64,000 bases of DNA from Streptomyces regalis (GTDB lineage Bacteria; Actinomycetota; Actinomycetes; Streptomycetales; Streptomycetaceae), in assembly GCF_001509475.1 (NCBI RefSeq), contig NZ_LLZG01000092.1, forward strand, positions 1 through 64,000, in the 5' to 3' direction. The notes under the pieces were generated by a model. That model was not told the origin of the DNA. It was given only the letters and a program-made list of their open reading frames with translations, and did not search any database. Positions 1 to 8,130 of this stretch are shown here, piece by piece (positions within the stretch are counted from its first letter, which is position 1; each line of letters starts with the position of its first letter). A program made the position numbers and the translations under genes.

Positions 1-168
1 TCCGCCGCTATCATCATCGTCATCCGCGAACCAGCCCTTGACGGTGTCGACAATCCCCTTGCCGTCACCCTCATCAGCGGGCGCCGCATAAGCGACCTGA
101 GGTAGCGCGGTACTTGTTATCGCAGCCACCACAAGGCACGCCACAAGCCTGCCCAGTCTGGGTCTCAC
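1..168 (-). CDS. Secreted protein, N-terminal fragment (cut by window start)
   Basis: The 5' end of a minus-strand gene runs off the left edge. It starts with GTG at 168, preceded by an AAGGAAAGG-type ribosome binding site about 8 bases upstream. The 56 visible codons hold a basic n-region (VRPRLGR), a hydrophobic stretch and an Ala-x-Ala type cleavage region (AYAAPA), so this is a Sec signal peptide. It is followed by GIVDTVKGWFADDDDDSGG, a short acidic linker. Such N-termini are seen in Streptomyces secreted RHS/YD-repeat or other large wall-associated proteins, but nothing diagnostic lies inside the window. The function cannot be assigned; only secretion is supported. Confidence 0.6.
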   Translation of the reverse strand, partial: MRPRLGRLVACLVVAAITSTALPQVAYAAPADEGDGKGIVDTVKGWFADDDDDSGG

Positions 169-435
169 GTCAAACCTTTCCTTGTCCGTCTTGGTCCAAA
201 CATGCCGCCCCGAACCTGGGTCTACCTGCACGGACGCAGTGGCCATGGGTAGCGGCGCCGAGTTTCTATTCGTTTCGCTGATGCAATGTCAAGCGAGTGG
301 ACATCGTGGACAGTTGACATCAAAGAGGCCGCTGGGTGTCCGATATTTCCGCTCGCTGGTAATCGACCTGGGGGATCGTGTATAACCCGCCCGGATCGGT
401 CCTGAACACTTTTGATTTCGAGGGGGGAATCGCCC

Positions 436-921
436 ATGAGCACCGAAACCCGGGAACCCGAAACCGTGGAACCGGATGTCGAAAGACCGAGAAAACCGAC
501 CGGCGATCGCACCGCGATACTCATCGCCGGCGCCGCTCTGGTCGCCTGCGCCGGCCTCGTCCTCTACGGAGTGCTCGACCCGGGGGGCGAGGATGACGGG
601 AAGCCGGAACGCCGCACTCCCACCGCCGCGGTGACCTACGAGGTGACGGGCACCGGCACCGCCGACATCACCTACCAGGCCCGCAGCGAAACCGGTCAGG
701 CCACCGTCGTCAAGGCGGCCGCCCTGCCCTGGCGCAAGACCGTCGACGTCCCCCTCGTCCAGGACCCGACCGTCAGCATCATCCTCACCGAACAGGGCGG
801 CCAGGCCCGCTGCACCCTCGCCATCCGCGGCCGGCACGTCCAAAGCGCCACCGCCACCGGCACCTTCGGCCGTGCCACCTGCTCGGGCTCCCTGCCCGGT
901 CCGGACGTGACCGAAGGCTGA
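436..921 (+). CDS. MmpS-like membrane-anchored protein
   Basis: A 161-aa protein with a charged cytoplasmic N-terminus (about residues 1-29), one transmembrane helix (about 31-50, AILIAGAALVACAGL) and an extracytoplasmic beta-rich domain. The domain reads VTYEVTGTGTADITYQ, then LPWRKTV, which is the pattern of the mycobacterial MmpS family of accessory proteins for MMPL exporters. The ATG at 436 is chosen because a GAGGGGGG Shine-Dalgarno sits 6-8 bases upstream; an upstream in-frame start at 412 has no such site. It is monocistronic here and no MMPL gene is adjacent; the MMPL gene at 18.9 kb is too far to claim pairing. The family call rests on motif resemblance. Confidence 0.65.
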   Translation: MSTETREPETVEPDVERPRKPTGDRTAILIAGAALVACAGLVLYGVLDPGGEDDGKPERRTPTAAVTYEVTGTGTADITYQARSETGQATVVKAAALPWRKTVDVPLVQDPTVSIILTEQGGQARCTLAIRGRHVQSATATGTFGRATCSGSLPGPDVTEG

Positions 922-1112
922 CATCGCGCCCCGAAACCCGGCGACCGGCGACCCGGCCGACCGTCGGCGCAGGTCGAGCCGCCCTGGCGCACCGCCGCCG
1001 TGCCGTGCCACACCGCCCATGCGCTTCGTCACCCTGCCCGCCAGGCCAACCCCTGCACCTGCCGCTCCTCCCCAACACGCCCCGAAACACGCCCATTTGT
1101 AAGGATCTCAGC

Positions 1113-2048
1113 GTGCAAGTCTTCCCCCGCCAAGTTCTGATCACCACGACCGTCGTCGGTGTTCTGGCAGTGACGTCCGCCTGCGGTGGGCAGGACGACT
1201 CACAGGCGGCTGCCGCGCACTCGGTCGAGGTGTCGCAAACGCCGGAGGAGAGCCCTGCCGACACCTCCGGCTCCACGTCGCCGAGCGCCTCCGTGTCCCC
1301 GTCCGCCGGCCCGCCCGCCTCCGACCACGCGTCCGCCTCGGCCTCGGCGTCCGCCTCCGCATCCGACGCCGCGAAGGAGACCAGTGCTGCGGCAAGCGAC
1401 GCGGGAGCGTCGCCCGGCGGTACGGCGGACACCGTGTCCGCCGCCCCTGCCGCGCCCGACTTCCCGGTACCGGTCGAGGCCGGCGATGCCACCCAGCTGA
1501 TCACCGTCAAGGCCGGCGGCTCCTACGCCACCGTCACCGCCTGGGCCAAGGGTTCCTCCGGCTGGAAGGCGCAGTTCAGCACAACCGCGGGCCGCGTCGG
1601 CTCCAACGGCGTGACCGACGGGGCAACCCGCCGCCAGGGCACCTACACCACCCCCTCCGGCACCTACACGATCACCGAGGGCTTCGGCCACGTGGCAGGC
1701 GGCACCGCGATGCCGTACCACGTGGTCACTGACGACGACTGGTGGGTGGAGGACCCCGAGTCGAAGTTCTACAACTCCATGCACGGCGAAGCGGGCGCGG
1801 ACTTCCCGCTCACCGAGTCCGGCGACCACGGCAGCGAGCACCTCATCAACTACCCCACCCAGTACGCCAAGGCACTCGTCATCAACTTCAACCGCTGGCC
1901 CGCCACACCCGGCCGCGGCGCCGGCATCTTCCTCCACGTCAACGGCAACGGCGCCACAGCGGGCTGCGTCTCGGTACCCCGGGCCACCATGGACCGCATC
2001 ATGAGCTGGATCACACCGTCCGCCCATCCCCGCATCGCCATCGGCTGA
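1113..2048 (+). CDS. L,D-transpeptidase (YkuD-type), probable lipoprotein
   Basis: A 311-aa exported protein. The GTG at 1113 follows AAGGA by about 9 bases and yields a signal peptide ending VTSAC-GG, a near-lipobox. Residues about 35-115 are a Ser/Ala/Pro-rich, low-complexity wall-spanning linker (SASASASASASD). The C-terminal half carries the YkuD catalytic signature: IFLHVNGNGATAGCVSVP, with the His and the Cys of the H-x(n)-S/T-x-G-C motif. Family members form 3-3 cross-links in peptidoglycan or anchor proteins, using meso- or LL-DAP stems as substrate outside the membrane. The motif T-A-G-C rather than S-H-G-C places it in the variant Streptomyces group. It stands alone. Confidence 0.8.
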   Translation: MQVFPRQVLITTTVVGVLAVTSACGGQDDSQAAAAHSVEVSQTPEESPADTSGSTSPSASVSPSAGPPASDHASASASASASASDAAKETSAAASDAGASPGGTADTVSAAPAAPDFPVPVEAGDATQLITVKAGGSYATVTAWAKGSSGWKAQFSTTAGRVGSNGVTDGATRRQGTYTTPSGTYTITEGFGHVAGGTAMPYHVVTDDDWWVEDPESKFYNSMHGEAGADFPLTESGDHGSEHLINYPTQYAKALVINFNRWPATPGRGAGIFLHVNGNGATAGCVSVPRATMDRIMSWITPSAHPRIAIG

Positions 2049-2084
2049 CCTCAGCCCAAGGCATCGAACTGTCCGCCACTGGGC

Positions 2085-2150
2085 GTCGCCGCCCGAAGTC
2101 CACCACGCGGCGCCGGTCTGACGGGCGATCACCTCACCGGCGTACGCGCC
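2085..2150. repeat. 66-bp copy of part of the downstream gene (direct repeat 1)
   Basis: This intergenic stretch is nearly identical (three or four mismatches) to 2359-2424, which lies inside the minus-strand gene at 2233-2628. The shared block includes CGGTCTGACGGGCGATCACC. The flanks do not match, so it is a short duplicated gene fragment, either a relic of a decayed tandem copy or a recombination product, with no open frame of its own. Confidence 0.85.
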
Positions 2151-2232
2151 ACAACCCGCCGAGAAGCCCCTGACCCGGCCGGGACCCCACCCATTCACAG
2201 GGTCCCGGCCGAGCCATGCCCATGCCGTCGCC

Positions 2233-2628
2233 CTACCGCCGCGACTCCCCACGCGTCGCGTCCCGGCACAGCAGCCGCAGCGACCCGTCGCCCGCGAAAC
2301 ACCGCCGGGCCTCGTCGATCGGGTCCCACAGCCGTCCGTCGGGCGTGCGGATCCAGAAGTCGCCGCCCGAGGTCCACCACTCGGCGCCGGTCTGACGGGC
2401 GATCACCTCACCGGCGTACGCACCGAGACCGCGCAGCACGTTCTCCACGGCGGCGTACGGCGTCCGCTCGCCGCGCAGTCCGTCGATCATCCGGTCGACC
2501 CGCCACAGGCTCTGCGCCGAGTAGTCGAGCCGCAGCCGCGCCCCCTCGCGCATCGTCGCCACGGCGTCCGCCGCCCACCGCACCGGCTTCGTCGCGGCTG
2601 GGGGCCTGGTTTCCTGCTGAGTCGTCAC
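2233..2628 (-). CDS. Conserved hypothetical protein
   Basis: A 131-aa protein starting at GTG 2628 (VTTQQETRP); an alternative upstream start at 2712 would add a non-conserved-looking tail. The body contains WAADAVATMREGARLRLDYS, then a WWTSGGDFWIRTPDGRLWDP segment that looks like a compact globular domain. No catalytic motif, signal peptide or membrane segment is visible. Similar small proteins are common in Streptomyces, but I know no function. The 3' part (2359-2424) is duplicated as a fragment just downstream of the stop. It is divergent from the DUF1877 gene at 2813. The start codon is uncertain. Confidence 0.6.
   Translation of the reverse strand: MTTQQETRPPAATKPVRWAADAVATMREGARLRLDYSAQSLWRVDRMIDGLRGERTPYAAVENVLRGLGAYAGEVIARQTGAEWWTSGGDFWIRTPDGRLWDPIDEARRCFAGDGSLRLLCRDATRGESRR
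2359..2424. repeat. 66-bp direct repeat 2 (inside the hypothetical gene)
   Basis: Partner of the copy at 2085-2150. This is the copy in coding context, encoding the AYAGEVIARQTGAEWWTSGGD region, so it is the probable parent sequence. Confidence 0.85.
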
Positions 2629-2812
2629 ATTCTTGAGAGCGTGCCCGAACAGTGTTTCGTCACCCGGATCCGCGGGCTGCCCGGGACCGGTGCAGGACCA
2701 TCGCACCTCCACCCCAGCACGGGCACAGGACTCCCTCAGAAACCAGGTTTACGCGGCAGCCCGGGTTGACGCGAGAGTGACGCTTCGCCGCTCCCGTGCG
2801 CTCCAGTCACTG

Positions 2813-3307
2813 ATGAGCATGTACTTCCATCTCCGCGCGGTGCCGCCCTCGGCGCTGCGCAACAGCGCAACCTGGTTCCAGCGTCTTTTCGAGGACGACT
2901 GGGACACCGTGCGGGAGCGGATCGGCCGGCATCGCGAGGAGGTGCTCGACAAGCTGTACGGCGAGGTCGAGCTCCTCTACTCCGGCATCCCCCCGAACCA
3001 CGCACCGGAAGGCCCCCGCACCCGTGTGGTCCTCGGCGGCCGCCCGGTGTTCCACACCCACTCGTCCCTGCCCCCGTTCCTGGTGCTCACCGCGTCCCAG
3101 GTGGCCGGGGTCGCCGACTACCTCAAGGCGGCCGACTTCGACGACCTGTGGCGGCACGCGCGCGTGCAACTGCTGCGGCCGTACGGCGCGCCGGACGCGG
3201 AACCCGAAATGCGCGGCCTCTACGCGGCGACACACCGCGACCTGACCGCCTTCTACGCGCAGACGGCCGACTACGGCGACGCGGTGGTGAAGTGGCTGAT
3301 GAGCTGA
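2813..3307 (+). CDS. DUF1877 (YfbM-like) family protein
   Basis: A 164-aa cytoplasmic protein beginning MSMYFHLRAVPPSALRN, the characteristic N-terminus of the DUF1877/YfbM family. It ends in the family's C-terminal pattern (LYAATHRDLTAFYAQTADYGDAVVKWL). ATG 2813 or ATG 2819 could be the start; neither has a strong ribosome binding site. The structure of YfbM is known but its role is not. It is convergent with the minus-strand gene ending at 3324. Family assignment is by recognition of the terminal motifs. Confidence 0.7.
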   Translation: MSMYFHLRAVPPSALRNSATWFQRLFEDDWDTVRERIGRHREEVLDKLYGEVELLYSGIPPNHAPEGPRTRVVLGGRPVFHTHSSLPPFLVLTASQVAGVADYLKAADFDDLWRHARVQLLRPYGAPDAEPEMRGLYAATHRDLTAFYAQTADYGDAVVKWLMS

Positions 3308-3323
3308 CGGCCGCCCGAGGAGG

Positions 3324-3962
3324 TCAGCCCCTCCCCCGAGCCCGCCGCGACACCACCGCCCGCAGCACGCGCCGCCCCTCCGTCGACACCTCCAGCGCCC
3401 GCCGCAGCCCGCCCGCACCGTGCTGGGCGAGGAGCTCCAGGACGCCGACCTGGCGGCGCAGTTCGGCGGCGACGAGCGGCGACATGCCCTGCGCACGGCC
3501 CTCGACGGGAACCCCACCTGCTCGTACGGAGTTGAGAGCCTGAGGCAGGGCACCGGCCGAGGACGCGTCGTCCGCCGCGGGGTCGAGAAGCCGGTGGATC
3601 TGCAGCGCGGCGACCGAACAGGCGTCGGCCCATATGCGCGCCTCGGGGGCGGACCGTACGGCAGGAGCGGCGGCCAGCATCCGCCGGGCGAGCAGCGCGG
3701 CCTCGTCCTCGACGTCCTCGTCGTCCACGGCCTCCGCGACGCCCAGCTTCGCGCGCACCTGGTCCAGCAGTTCACCCCACGCGGCCGGGTCCCCGCCGGC
3801 CGCGAGGTTCGCCCACAGCGGCCGCAGCACCTCGTCGTCACCGCCCAGCAGGGGCACACACCGATCCAAACAAGCCAACCCGCTGGCGGCCAGTCCGCGT
3901 TCGTCGGCCTGAGCGATCAGTTCCACCAGGCTCATCCACGCCTCCCTAAGCGGGTCAGTCAT
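3324..3962 (-). CDS. Conserved hypothetical protein
   Basis: A 212-aa, Ala/Leu-rich, predominantly helical soluble protein. It starts at ATG 3962 (MTDPLREAW) or ATG 3935 (MSLVELIAQ). It contains acidic DDEDVEDEAALLARRML and a basic C-terminus (VVSRRARGRG). There is no recognisable catalytic motif or membrane segment. It is followed on the same strand, upstream, by another small hypothetical gene (4053-4556), and the two may be co-transcribed. Function unknown. Confidence 0.55.
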   Translation of the reverse strand: MTDPLREAWMSLVELIAQADERGLAASGLACLDRCVPLLGGDDEVLRPLWANLAAGGDPAAWGELLDQVRAKLGVAEAVDDEDVEDEAALLARRMLAAAPAVRSAPEARIWADACSVAALQIHRLLDPAADDASSAGALPQALNSVRAGGVPVEGRAQGMSPLVAAELRRQVGVLELLAQHGAGGLRRALEVSTEGRRVLRAVVSRRARGRG

Positions 3963-4052
3963 GAGGGTCGGGGTCCCCGCACAGGCCCCTGGAAGGCTCC
4001 TTCCTTAACGGAGCCCGCACCTCCCCTTACTGCGTGCAACGGCCCGTGAGTG

Positions 4053-4556
4053 TCACAGGGGCACGACGCCGAGCCGGTCGAGCAGCCGGAAGAAGAGGTT
4101 TTCGGCCAAAGGATCCGCTTCAGCGGTGAGTACGTCGATCAGTGACTCGGCGTTCACGTCGTGCCCGGCCTCGGCGGCCCAGGCGACGGCCCGCTCGGCG
4201 GCGTCACCGGGTTCGAGGAAGTAGTCCTCGACCGTGAGCCCCTCGTCCCCCGCGCCGAGGTACCCGGCCATGGCGGCCCGCGCCAGACAGGTCGTCCACG
4301 CCCCGCTCTCCGGAGCCGCCGCCTCCACGACCACGCAGTCGCTGTCCATGACGTACCCGAAGAGCGCGGGCGCCCCGGTCTCGTCGGCCAGGGCGTTCAT
4401 GTTCCCGACCTCCCCGTCCCCGCTCGGGTACTCCCACACCTGCCAGCCGCCCGGCGCCTGATCGCGCAGGGTCATCCCCTCGGCGCCGGCCAGCGCGTCC
4501 AGCTCCGCCAGCGGCCGCTCACCGCGGCCCACGACGAAGTACCCCCAGTAGCCCAT
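4053..4556 (-). CDS. Conserved hypothetical protein (MGYWGY family)
   Basis: A 167-aa soluble protein with a conserved-looking N-terminus, MGYWGYFVVGRGERPL, and internal GWQVWEYPSGDGEV and ALFGYVMDSDCVVVE segments. It looks like a single alpha/beta domain with many acidic residues. Comparable proteins occur widely in Streptomyces near unknown-function genes. No enzymatic motif is visible. It starts at ATG 4556 with a GGGGGAAC stretch upstream on its own strand. Confidence 0.6.
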   Translation of the reverse strand: MGYWGYFVVGRGERPLAELDALAGAEGMTLRDQAPGGWQVWEYPSGDGEVGNMNALADETGAPALFGYVMDSDCVVVEAAAPESGAWTTCLARAAMAGYLGAGDEGLTVEDYFLEPGDAAERAVAWAAEAGHDVNAESLIDVLTAEADPLAENLFFRLLDRLGVVPL

Positions 4557-4650
4557 CCCGGTTCCCCCTGGCTGCTCGGTTCGGCTCGGGCCGAATACAC
4601 CACAGTCGTACGGGGGTTCGCAGCCGTATGGGCCAATTCCACAGCTCAGC

Positions 4651-6318
4651 TCAGTTCAGCCGGTCGGCGAGCGCCCTGAACTCCGTCCAGGACAGCTCCG
4701 GCTTCCCCGCGTCCCACAGCTTCTGCACCGTCGCCCGCAACGGCATCCGGATCCCGGCCGCGACCTGCGCCTGAGTCTGTGCGTTCGCGAGGTCGCACCA
4801 CACCGCGAAGGACCCTCCCAGGATCTGTTCGTCGTAGCCGGCCGGCACGGCCACCGTCCCCCGCACGACCCGCGGCGTCCACTGCTCGTAGATCCGCTCG
4901 CCCGTGGGATAGACGAAGGTCTGCGGCTGCCCGAGCACGTAGTACAGGAACTCGTCGTTGTAATTGATCAGCTCACGCCCGGCCCTCAGATACTCCACCG
5001 GCAGCCGCGCACCGATCTCCTTGCCGGTCCAGTACGCGACCTGGATCTCCTTGTCCGGCTGGACGGACGTGCCCCGGAAGAACCCGTCGTTCCAGGCGCG
5101 GGGAACCCGGTCGTGCGCCCGGACCGTGTCGGCGCGGTCGTTGAGCCATCCGGTGGTCAGGTCGGCGACGGTCCCGCCGGAGCCGTAGGCCTCCCGCGCG
5201 GCGGCGGCGAGCTGCGGGTAGGTCACCTCCGGGTCGGACACGGTCAGCGCCTGGTACTCGTCCCCGCCGAGATGCCACTGACCGCCGGGGAAGAGGCCGG
5301 CGTACTCATTGAGCAGGTCGTCGACGATCGTGGCGGAGTCGGGGTTGGAGATGTCGATCGCTCCGCGCGTGGCGACGCCCGAGACGTTCCGCAACTGCAA
5401 CTGCGGATGCGCGGCGATGACCGCCCCCAGATGCCCGGGCGAGTCGATCTCGGGCACGACGGTGATGTGCCGACTGGCCGCCAGCTGGACGATCTTCCTG
5501 ACCTGCGCCTTGGTCAGATGCTGCTGCGACACGACCTCGGGATGCGAATCGGACTCGATCCGGAACCCCTGGTCGTCGGAGAAGTGCAGCCCCAGCTGGT
5601 TGAACTTCAGGTCCCCCAGCTCCCGCACCCGATCCTCGATCCAGTCGGCGGTGAAGTGCTTGCGGGCGATGTCGAGCATGAACCCCCGCACGGGCTTGGC
5701 CGGCTCGTCCCGTACGACCCCCTCCGGAGCCGTTCCGCCGCCGTGCACCTCCTGCTTGAGCGTCCGCGTCCCGTAGAAGACCCCCGCCTCGCCCGGCCCG
5801 CTGATGGTCACGCGCCCGCCGCGCACGGTCATGGTGTATGACTCCGGGTCCGCGCCCTCGTCGTCGTTCAGGGCCAGCCTCAGATCCCCGGCCCGCACAT
5901 CGTCCTTCTCACCGGCGTACGTCAGCCCCAGCTCCCCGGCGACGATCCGCCCCTCGTCGGCAAGCTCTGCGTCGCTCACGACGACACGCTGCCCGCGCGC
6001 CGGACGCCAGCCGGGCCCGCGGGCGGCGGTGTGGGACTCCACGGCCGGGATGGTGCGGGGGGCCTTCGAGACCGGATACGCCCGGGTGGGCGTCGGAGTC
6101 GGGCTCGGCATCCTGCTCGGGGCGGAGGGCGAAGCGGCCTCGGACGTGCCCGCGGCCGACCGACCCTGCTGCGACCCGCCCGGCCCTCCGTCGTCACCGG
6201 TGGCCAGGAGCCCGAGGCTCACCCCGGCCGCGACCGTCACGAGGACCACCACGACGATCAGCACCCACGTCTGCTTCACGGCCCTCTTCGCCGGTGCCCG
6301 GCGCCTGTGCTGGCTCAC
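4651..6318 (-). CDS. Beta-N-acetylhexosaminidase, glycoside hydrolase family 20
   Basis: A 555-aa enzyme that removes terminal N-acetylglucosamine/galactosamine from chito-oligosaccharides or glycoconjugates outside the cell. Residues about 15-38 form a signal anchor (KQTWVLIVVVVLVTVAAG) after a basic head; a Ser/Pro/Thr linker follows to about 95. The GH20 N-terminal alpha/beta domain comes next, then the catalytic barrel with DIARKHFTADWI, HFSDDQGFRIE and the signature HLGGDEYQ, whose Asp-Glu pair is the catalytic dyad for substrate-assisted hydrolysis. Late aromatic residues (IPRAWNDGF, WTPRVV, WCDLAN) shape the substrate pocket. The length fits the family. Single gene. Confidence 0.92.
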   Translation of the reverse strand: MSQHRRRAPAKRAVKQTWVLIVVVVLVTVAAGVSLGLLATGDDGGPGGSQQGRSAAGTSEAASPSAPSRMPSPTPTPTRAYPVSKAPRTIPAVESHTAARGPGWRPARGQRVVVSDAELADEGRIVAGELGLTYAGEKDDVRAGDLRLALNDDEGADPESYTMTVRGGRVTISGPGEAGVFYGTRTLKQEVHGGGTAPEGVVRDEPAKPVRGFMLDIARKHFTADWIEDRVRELGDLKFNQLGLHFSDDQGFRIESDSHPEVVSQQHLTKAQVRKIVQLAASRHITVVPEIDSPGHLGAVIAAHPQLQLRNVSGVATRGAIDISNPDSATIVDDLLNEYAGLFPGGQWHLGGDEYQALTVSDPEVTYPQLAAAAREAYGSGGTVADLTTGWLNDRADTVRAHDRVPRAWNDGFFRGTSVQPDKEIQVAYWTGKEIGARLPVEYLRAGRELINYNDEFLYYVLGQPQTFVYPTGERIYEQWTPRVVRGTVAVPAGYDEQILGGSFAVWCDLANAQTQAQVAAGIRMPLRATVQKLWDAGKPELSWTEFRALADRLN

Positions 6319-6473
6319 GGCGCCAACCTAGGCCCTGTGACCACCCTCAGGCGTCCACCACACGTTCCGAAACTCTCCCGTTCGGCTGAAATTCGGGCAT
6401 CCGTCGGACACCTCACGTCCACACTCGGTAACGTGGCGCCACTCCTGCCCCAGATTCCCCTGCCGAAACCCAC

Positions 6474-7049
6474 GTGACGCCCACACACCTTCCTGGCCGA
6501 GTCGCCATACCGTCGCTGCCCGAGCAGACCCGAACTCCACCGTCACCCACAGCGCTGGAGTCCTTCAACTCTGCCCCCGACGACGACATCCTGCGAACGC
6601 TCCTGACCTGCCTCCACAGCCCCCGCTGGGCCGACCGCATCGCGGACCACCGCCCGTACCCCGACATCGACTCCCTGCTCGCCGCGTCCGACGAGGCGGC
6701 GTACGACCTGATGCCGGGCGATCTGGCGGAGGCCCTGGCAGGAGAAACGTTGCCGGCGCTGCCGGAGGGTGTGTACGGGGCGGCATATACGGCACTTGAT
6801 GCCGCGAACGCCGCATACGAGGCCAAGTTCGGACACGCATTCGTCATCTGCCTGGACCACTTGGCGCCGAACGAGGCGCTCGACCACGTGCTGGCAGGCA
6901 TCCGGTCACGATTGACGAACGATCCGGAGGAAGAACGCGTGGTGGCAGCAGAGGAGCTCCGGCGCCTCGCAAGGGGCAGGCTGCTGACGCACCTGAGGGG
7001 CGCGGGGAACTGCGCGACCAGCCACAACGAACCGGCACCCGGCAAATAA
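6474..7049 (+). CDS. 2-oxo-4-hydroxy-4-carboxy-5-ureidoimidazoline (OHCU) decarboxylase
   Basis: A 191-aa protein of the OHCU decarboxylase family, the last step of urate oxidation to S-allantoin. Family features are the N-terminal DDDILRTLLTCLHSPRWADRI, the LLAASDEAAYDL helix and the second half (YEAKFGHAFVICL, then IRSRLTNDPEEERVVAAEELRRLARGRL). The GTG at 6474 gives a rather long N-terminus; internal starts are possible. No uricase or transthyretin-like partner is adjacent, so it is an orphan copy. The last 15-20 codons (about 6990-7049) read through a common Streptomyces interspersed repeat (GGGGCGCGGGGAACTGCGCG), so the tail HLRGAGNCATSHNEPAPGK is probably acquired rather than native. 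Confidence 0.8.
   Translation: MTPTHLPGRVAIPSLPEQTRTPPSPTALESFNSAPDDDILRTLLTCLHSPRWADRIADHRPYPDIDSLLAASDEAAYDLMPGDLAEALAGETLPALPEGVYGAAYTALDAANAAYEAKFGHAFVICLDHLAPNEALDHVLAGIRSRLTNDPEEERVVAAEELRRLARGRLLTHLRGAGNCATSHNEPAPGK
6990..7046 (+). repeat. Streptomyces interspersed repeat read as a protein tail
   Basis: The sequence CTGAGGGGCGCGGGGAACTG followed by CGCGACCAGCCAC is a widespread Streptomyces intergenic repeat. Here it forms the C-terminal codons of the OHCU decarboxylase. A related element lies at 33405-33480. Confidence 0.6.
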
Positions 7050-7237
7050 CGGGACACCCCACCCCATTAGCCGCCAATACCCCATCCGCGTGCCACTTTG
7101 ATCACATACCCAGCCCCCCGCTAAGCCGCGCGGCGACACGTGGATACGATGCTGAGGGCCGGTGGACCGTACCCGGCCGGGCCCGACCGACAGCACAAGC
7201 CGGCGCGGCCCCAATCCCCGCTCCCGGAGGAACTTCC

Positions 7238-7618
7238 GTGCCGGCTGGAACGCTGTACCGCGGCCGGGAAGGAATGTGGTCCTGGGTGGCTCACCGAGTC
7301 ACCGGCGTCCTCATTTTCTTCTTCCTGTTCGTTCACGTGCTGGACACTGCTCTCGTCCGTGTCTCCCCCGAGGACTACGACAAGGTCGTAGCCACGTACA
7401 AGACGCCGATCGTCGCGCTGCTGGAGTACGGCCTCGTCGCCGCCATCCTCTTCCACGCGCTCAACGGCCTGCGTGTCATCGCCGTCGACTTCTGGTCGAA
7501 GGGCCCGCGCTACCAGAAGCAGATGCTGTGGTCCGTCGTCGGCCTGTGGGTCGTGCTGATGCTCGGGGCGATCTACCCCGTCCTCGGCCACGCCGCTCGT
7601 GAACTGTTCGGGAGCTGA
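7238..7618 (+). CDS. sdhC: Succinate dehydrogenase cytochrome b556 subunit
   Basis: First gene of the sdhCDAB operon: a 126-aa membrane anchor with three transmembrane helices. HRVTGVLIFFFLFVHVLDTAL carries the haem-ligand His in helix 1, and LFHALNGLRVI is the family signature in helix 2. It holds haem b and part of the quinone site of complex II in the cytoplasmic membrane. The GTG start at 7238 follows CGGAGG with a 7-base gap. The next gene starts 5 bases after the stop. The 188-base space upstream holds the operon promoter; a TACGAT at 7145 is a possible -10, but I see no convincing -35. Confidence 0.93.
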   Translation: MPAGTLYRGREGMWSWVAHRVTGVLIFFFLFVHVLDTALVRVSPEDYDKVVATYKTPIVALLEYGLVAAILFHALNGLRVIAVDFWSKGPRYQKQMLWSVVGLWVVLMLGAIYPVLGHAARELFGS

Positions 7619-7623
7619 CGCCC

Positions 7624-8106
7624 ATGTCCACCACTGAGAAGACCGCGACCGGTATCGGCCCTGTCGAGGGCGAGTCCCTCTACAACGTCGACAACCCGGC
7701 CCCCCTCATCGAGGCCCCGCGCAAGCGCACCAAGAAGACCCCGAAGGCCACGCGGGGCAACTTCGAGATGGCTGCCTGGCTCTTCATGCGACTGTCCGGC
7801 GTCGTGCTGGTGGTCCTGGTCATCGGCCACCTGCTGATCCAGCTCGTGCTGGACGGCGGCGTGTCGAAGATCGGCTTCGCCTTCGTGGCGGGCCGCTGGG
7901 CGAGCCCCTTCTGGCAGGTCTGGGACCTGCTGATGCTCTGGCTCGCGATGCTGCACGGCGCCAACGGCCTGCGCACGGTCATCAACGACTACGCGGAGCG
8001 CGCGAACACCCGCCTGTGGCTCAAGGGCCTGCTCTACACCGCCACGGTGTTCACCATCCTGCTGGGCACGCTGGTGATCTTCACCTTCGACCCGAACATC
8101 CGCTAG
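7624..8106 (+). CDS. sdhD: Succinate dehydrogenase hydrophobic membrane anchor subunit
   Basis: A 160-aa partner of SdhC with a soluble N-terminus of about 50 residues (RKRTKKTPKATRGNFE) and three transmembrane helices. The helices include VVLVVLVIGHLLIQLVLDGG, with the candidate haem-ligand His, then WDLLMLWLAMLHGANGLR and VFTILLGTLVIFTF. Together with SdhC it binds haem and menaquinone and anchors the SdhAB dimer. It lies between sdhC (5 bases) and sdhA (24 bases) in one transcription unit. Confidence 0.92.
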   Translation: MSTTEKTATGIGPVEGESLYNVDNPAPLIEAPRKRTKKTPKATRGNFEMAAWLFMRLSGVVLVVLVIGHLLIQLVLDGGVSKIGFAFVAGRWASPFWQVWDLLMLWLAMLHGANGLRTVINDYAERANTRLWLKGLLYTATVFTILLGTLVIFTFDPNIR

Positions 8107-8130
8107 GCACGGGGCTGAGGTAATCCACCC

